Origin: Paroedura picta
Taxonomy: Eukaryota > Chordata > Lepidosauria > Squamata > Gekkonidae
Direction: 5' to 3'
NCBI RefSeq assembly: GCF_049243985.1
Contig: NC_135372.1
Coordinates: 99,873,318 to 99,937,317, forward strand
Length of the DNA: 64,000 nucleotides
Shown here: in pieces, positions 59,400-64,000 of the stretch
How positions within the stretch are numbered: position 1 is the first letter of the stretch
Layout of the letters: the number at the start of each line of letters is the position of its first letter
Translations under genes and position numbers: made by a program
Notes under the pieces: model-generated
Database searches by the model: none
What the model saw: the letters and a program-made list of their open reading frames with translations, nothing else
Told to the model about the DNA's origin: nothing

Positions 59400-59472
59400 C
59401 GCCCGAACAGGGACTTGAACCCTGGACCCTCAGATTAAAAGTCTGATGCTCTACCGACTGAGCTATCCGGGC
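59400..59472 (-). tRNA. tRNA-Lys (anticodon TTT), second copy, convergent
   Basis: Identical over all 73 nt to the plus-strand copy at 59059-59131 but on the opposite strand, so the two genes are transcribed toward each other. All stems and the A and B boxes are intact. A T-run follows its 3' end, read on the minus strand at about 59394-59388. From memory the human PIK3C2B-MDM4 interval carries a similar opposed tRNA-Lys-TTT pair. Identity of the two copies suggests gene conversion or strong selection. Confidence 0.97.
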
Positions 59473-59829
59473 TTCATACTGACTACGGCCAGTGTGGCGC
59501 TATACAAAAGAGAATGAGGAAGATTTCGTCACTGCACTACTAAGCCCACGTAATTGAATAATAACCGAGTCTGAAAACACCTGCTGCACTTCAGGAAATA
59601 AAAGTTTAATTATGGCGGATCGCTGAAAGCAAAAGTAGCTGCATTCGTACTTGGCAAAGGACATAGTTTGTGCTGAAAAGGTACCGTGCCAAGGTATTGC
59701 CAAGTGCAGGACAGCTAAATGAAATTATTTTGTATATCTACAAAGCGACGGTTGCTTTGTACGTAATCTAAGTTTGCATACTTCATAGGAAAACGTACAT
59801 TCGGTCTCCGCCGGTCGGGAACATAAACT

Positions 59830-60330
59830 CTCAGCCCTGGACACGCATTGCGGGAAGGGGCATTGCCGCGACAAGGCTGAAGGCATCGGGAGCCCGGGTT
59901 CCTGGAGCTTTAGTGCAGCGGAGCATTCCTTCGGCGCCGCCACATGGCCCGCCTATGGAAGACCTCCTTCCCCCTCTCTCTCCCGGCAAAAGACAAAGCT
60001 CTTCCATACGAAAACGTAGAAGGCCCCGAGCAGGCATAGCTGTCACTTCCGGTCGCAATCTCAGCCCCCCCCTCTCCCCCTCCCCCAACATGGAGGCGAG
60101 GGTGAAGACCACGGGAAGCCTCTGAACATCCTGCTCAGGCAGGGCAGCACTCCGGTTGCCAACATGCATTGCGATCTCCGGCCTCACGACCGATCTCCAC
60201 ATTACAGAGACCAGTTTCCCTAGAGGAAATGCCAGCTTCACAGGATCGCTGCACAGCTCCCTCTCCTCCCCATAGGCCACCGTCATCGGAAGCAACCCAA
60301 AATCTTCAAGGATTTCCCACTGTGGCGGGA
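59830..60330. promoter_or_regulatory. CpG-rich promoter-like region
   Basis: GC- and CpG-rich segment just right of the tRNA pair. It contains CACTTCCGGTCGC near 60040, the reverse of an ETS site CCGGAAGTG, and CCCAACATGGAGGCGAGG near 60085, which resembles YY1/initiator promoters. The surrounding DNA is not repeat-derived. Direction is unresolved. The plus-strand ATG near 60090 opens only an 11-codon frame. A 207-codon minus-strand frame (60454-59831) crosses the region but overlaps the SINE at its start and matches no family I know. It may be an alternative upstream promoter for the gene to the right. Confidence 0.45.
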
Positions 60331-60429
60331 GGATAGTCGGTTTTTGGAATAGCCGTCCTCTCTGCCTTTCTTGTACTCCCCCACTGGCTGCTGGGAAAGA
60401 ATTTCTGGGCAGAAGAAGAGCTGTGGGTT

Positions 60430-60645
60430 TTTGTTTTTGTGGCCCGCTTTTCATTGCCTGAAGGAGTCTGAAAGTGACTCATAATTGCCCACCCTTCCTC
60501 TCCCCACAACAGACACCCTGTAAGGTAGGCGGGGCTGAGAGAGCTCCGAGAGAACTGTGATGGGCCTAACATCATCGCATGTGGAGGACTTAGGAATTAA
60601 ACCCGGTTCTTCAGACCAGAGATCGCTGCTCTTAAGTCCTACCCA
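60430..60645 (-). mobile_element. tRNA-derived SINE, second family, diverged
   Basis: Minus-strand copy with CTCTCCCCACAACAGACACC and, at the right, the complement of the head region. It overlaps the left part of a spurious open frame that spans the adjacent promoter-like DNA. Confidence 0.7.
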
Positions 60646-60780
60646 AAGTTTCAAAGAGAGAGTGTTAAACAAAAGTGGCAGTTCCATGGCTGAAAAAGTC
60701 TTGTCTCTAGCTACAACCTGGCCAACCTCTGAAGGGAGGGCTTGTTAGAGTGGTCTTAGCTGGTGGGCTGAACAGCATGT

Positions 60781-60982
60781 AGGGTTGCCAGCTTCCAGGT
60801 GGTGGCTGGAGATCTCCTGGGATTACAACTGATCTCCATGTGGCAGAGATCAGTTCACCTGGAGAAAATGTCCACTTGAGAAGGTGGCTTCTATGGCCTT
60901 ATATCTCACAGAAGTCCCTTCTCTTCCCAGACTCCACCCTTATAATCTACCTGAATTTCCCAATTTAGAGCTGGTAACTCTA
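60781..60982. mobile_element. AGGGTTGCCA-type MITE, inverse orientation
   Basis: AGGGTTGCCAGCTTCCAGGT at the left; CAGAGATCAGTTCACCTGG, then TATATCTCACAGAAGTCCC inside; TTTAGAGCTGGTAACTCTA at the right. Confidence 0.75.
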
Positions 60983-62539
60983 ACAATATGGGAGTAGCCA
61001 TTCGGGACTTTATAGATAAACAGCATTTTGAACATTATACTTGAAAATATTGACAGCCTGTGGAGATCAGTGTGATCTAACTTTGAAGCAATATTTCATT
61101 GTTTGCTCTTCAGACTTTAACACAGGCCAGAGAGACAAGAATCAATGGATACTGCAAATGACCGTGCATTGAAAGAGTTGCTCACACAGTTGGGGAATGA
61201 CCCTGGAACTGGTTGTGTGCAGGGCTTAAGTGTGCAGGGCTTAAGCCCTGGTGCCAGAAGTGGATGCTGCTGCACCAGTTAGGAATCACAGTGCCATTAA
61301 GTTAAGGATTTTTCCATTTGATCTCAATGGAATGCTGTCCCATTTCATTTCTAAAGAGGAAATTTTACAAAAACGAAAGGGTTAGACAGAAGAGTCGTAT
61401 CACTCTGTTGTTGAAAGGTCTCCACTGGCTGTTTATCTATTTTTGTGCATAAATCAAATGTTACTTCTTACCTAATAATAGGGACATAAACGTCGGGGAG
61501 CAACAGAGGCTATGCCCCTTGGCCCTCCAGTATTTCCTTGGCGGGGGGGAAGGGGATGCTGTTCCTCGAGCTGTCAGACACCTGCTCTGGCTGACAGGTT
61601 CAATGTCAGGGAGTCCTGGTTGTAACAGCTTAACAAGTTCAAAGGAGGCAGGGGGCTTGTTCTGCTTGTTTTTGTAAATATAATATGGAGAGGGAATCTT
61701 CAGTGGATATTTCGGTCTTTGAAGAAACTCATTTTAGAAGTTAACAATGCCTTGTTTGGGAGAAGGTGAGGTCAAGGCTGTCTGTAGGCCATGCTAAGGC
61801 GTGCCCAAAATCTTGAGTCGGAGACTGATTTACTGATGGGACATCTGCCTGCCCAATGCCACAGGACTCGCAAAACCAGGCATCTACCTTAGTCTGTCAA
61901 AGACAAATGTAAGTCTTCCTGAGTGCAAAATCTAATTACTTTACAAATATTATTTGGTATTATTTCATGCTGGCACCCATAATTATGACATCTCTGCTAG
62001 CCACTTCTGCAGAGGCTGCTAAACTCTGCTTTTCTTTCTCTGAGGATATCTCCTTGCCAGGCAGAAGTGTCCCCCTACTGCCTTGGGACCTTTGGAGGAT
62101 GGCAGTAGGATTTCTGACATGCAAAAGCTTGTGGCTGAAGTTGCCAACTTCCTAGAGGAAAAAAAGTCTTTTCCTTTTAGTACAGGTTTAATGTGATGTT
62201 ATCTCTGTCAGGCAAAGCTTCAGCTGCCAGTTTCCATACCTCTCTTTAGTAAAAGAACAACACATTTTTCTCCAGGCCTGTTAGCAACCCTTGCTGAATA
62301 ACATCCCAAGATAAATTGCTGCATTCATGGATGGTTATACCTGATGCAATCCTGCCTGCTCATGTTTAAAACTGCATTTCCTCTCCAGTTCTTGTCGCTT
62401 AGTTTGAGGATTTTACCCAAAGAAAGACGTAGCCAACTGCCTCCTAAGGGAGAAGTAAAGACGCTGCCCGGTGAAATTTCCAGTTAGTACAGAAACTCGT
62501 CCGGCCCTAACTGTAGCTTTCCATTCGACCAGAGTGGGC
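60983..62539. other. intergenic stretch left of the right-hand promoter
   Basis: No classified repeat. A 62-codon frame at 61967-62155 is not recognised. It contains an ATG ACA TCT start by chance but does not continue like MDM4. Confidence 0.5.
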
Positions 62540-62778
62540 GCTGCAGGTGGCGGCAGAGGACTATTCAATACCGGAAGTTTGTGACTTTCCTAGTTCCTTG
62601 TCTCTGTGGTCTGGGCGGACGTAGTTGGGTCGCCATGTTCCTTGAGAGGCAAGTCGGGGCTTGCTACTCTCCCGCTCTCCTTGAAATGGAGGCAAGGAAG
62701 ATTTGGCGAAGGTGCTAAAAGGCTTCCAGTTCTTGGCTGCCAGGGGAAGTTGCTGGGCGCCATGGAATAACCTCAGGG
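62540..62778 (+). promoter_or_regulatory. candidate promoter and first exon of the right-hand gene (MDM4 by synteny)
   Basis: GC-richer segment with an ETS-type motif ACCGGAAGTTT at about 62570 and CGCCATGTTCC at about 62632, ending CTCAGGG followed by GTGAGCGC (GT at 62779-62780), a usable splice donor. In mammals MDM4 lies head-to-head with PIK3C2B and starts with a non-coding exon, so this is a reasonable first exon. No MDM4 coding sequence (start MTSFSTSAQCS in human) lies before the window ends. The assignment rests on position alone. Confidence 0.4.
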
Positions 62779-62780
62779 GT

Positions 62781-63742
62781 GAGCGCATACATGTTTGGCA
62801 ATCTTTGGAGTGGCTGCGTGGGTAGCACCTGTGTTGGTAACGGGGAATCTTAAATTGTTGGTAGTTGGTTTATATTAAGGGAAAGGGTAAAAATCAGCAA
62901 CCCACCCCCCACAAAATCATCAAGCAGGAGCATAGAGTTTTCGTTATTAGGTCTGAAATATGACAAAAGAGCCAGATTTCGATTTACAGGACTCTTAATC
63001 AGGTGTCCAGGTAAAAAGGAAATGTCTGGCAGAAGAAAGGTATGGTCCACGGCTTAATGCAAAAGTCCAAAATCTGCAGCAGTTTAAAATGGAGGTCGGT
63101 GACTTTTTAGGTTTCAAGATGCACTGGGGTGTCTCAGATGGAGAAACAAAAAACGGAGTGTCTTCTCTTAAAGGATAAAATCTAGGTAGTTTGAATATTG
63201 TGGAGAAGGAAGGGAGGGAAAAGGGGCTATTAGTGAGGGTCATTAGTGACATCTGCAAAGGGTGTTCTGGAGCTAGAATGATGCTAGAAAGTTTTACTGT
63301 GGTATAGATGCTAGCCTGGTTGTTTTGTTGAGGGTATCAGGGATATAAACAGTTTGAAATGAATTTTCTAGCAAATGGGAGGCAATAGCTACTTGTTTTT
63401 GGTGAGGGCAGCACTGGTAAAACTGATAAAAATTTCATGGGCTCATGTTGATAACTGAAATGGGCTTCTGCAGTTAAGTTCCTGTTTCTTTCGGTCATAA
63501 GGATAGCCCTAAAAAGTAATCTTAAAAGGAATTAATATTCTAGTAATCACAGCATATTTAGCATCACATGCAACTTGCATTGACTTTCCTGATTGATTTC
63601 CATGTTTATAGAACTAAAGATGAGCTACAGAAGTTTAAATGAAGGATGTGAACTATTATCACCAGCCCATTTCTTTCATTCAGTCTTTTCCCTGTGATTT
63701 TTGCTGTGGGCATATAGGTATTTGTGTGATTGCTGTCACTAG
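62781..63742. other. probable first intron of the right-hand gene
   Basis: Non-coding, G-rich on the plus strand, no recognised repeat until the hAT-type element at 63743. Confidence 0.4.
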
Positions 63743-64000
63743 AGCGGTGGTTCCCAACCTTCCTAATGCCGCGACCCTTTAATACAGTTCCTCATGTTGT
63801 GATGATCCCCAACCATGAAATTATGCAACTGTTCTTTCACAGAAATTAAACCAAAACTAACCAATGGTGTGAAGATCCATTCATGATTGTATATAAATTG
63901 TTCCCCCCCCCAAGGTTTCTCAGTTCAGTTTTCCTTCTGTTCCACCATGCCGATCTCACGCCTTTCCGCTGCTCCAGACAGACGAACGCTCTATCTCGAT
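63743..64000. mobile_element. hAT-type element, left part (runs off window)
   Basis: Begins near GCGGTGGTTCCCAACCTTCC followed by TAATGCCGCGACCCTTTAAT, the start typical of Charlie/URR1-like hAT elements of tetrapods. The right end is not in the window. Confidence 0.55.

Noticed and set aside
61967-62155. Possible MDM4 start (MTS...) on the plus strand
   Set aside because: Only the first three residues agree with MDM4, and it lies upstream of the promoter-like region.

Overview
The window is vertebrate nuclear DNA, most likely from a squamate reptile (lizard). The evidence is intron-split coding sequence, CpG islands, eukaryotic tRNA genes and a dense load of interspersed repeats: tRNA-derived SINEs with Sauria-SINE-like 3' tails, a 5S-rRNA-derived SINE, CR1 and L2-like LINEs, hAT-type elements and Helitron-like elements. 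The species assignment is inferred from repeat types only. Most long open frames in the window are chance frames in GC-rich or repetitive DNA.

The only protein-coding gene recognised with confidence is PIK3C2B (class II PI3-kinase C2-beta), on the minus strand and running off the left edge. Four coding exons are visible: 22609-21689 (start codon and proline-rich N-terminus), 15153-15053, 10818-10664 and 5545-5425. The last two enter the Ras-binding domain. All junctions have GT/AG signals and consistent codon phase. The kinase, PX and C2 parts lie left of position 1. The 5'UTR part of the start-codon exon begins at 22695. The likely non-coding exon 1 ends at a good splice donor at 46859/46858 inside a CpG island at about 46.0-47.6 kb, which gives a first intron of about 24 kb.

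Right of this promoter, two identical tRNA-Lys(TTT) genes face each other (59059-59131 plus, 59400-59472 minus). GC-rich promoter-like DNA follows at about 59.83-60.33 kb and 62.54-62.78 kb. From memory, human 1q32.1 has the order PIK3C2B, a pair of tRNA-Lys-TTT genes, then MDM4 head-to-head with PIK3C2B. The right-hand promoter is therefore a candidate for MDM4 exon 1, but no MDM4 coding sequence is in the window.

The introns and intergenic DNA are mostly repeats. The most unusual structure is at 51.3-55.9 kb. A short Helitron-like element (51360-51600) carries a 101-bp palindromic unit. The same unit is amplified as a tandem array at 53.71-54.19 kb. A GC-rich tandem duplication follows (54.2-54.85 kb), and then six different hairpins lie end to end within 401 bp (55496-55896). 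One of these hairpins recurs inside another Helitron-like element at 22947-23622, just upstream of the PIK3C2B start-codon exon. This points to a family of elements that trade hairpin modules.
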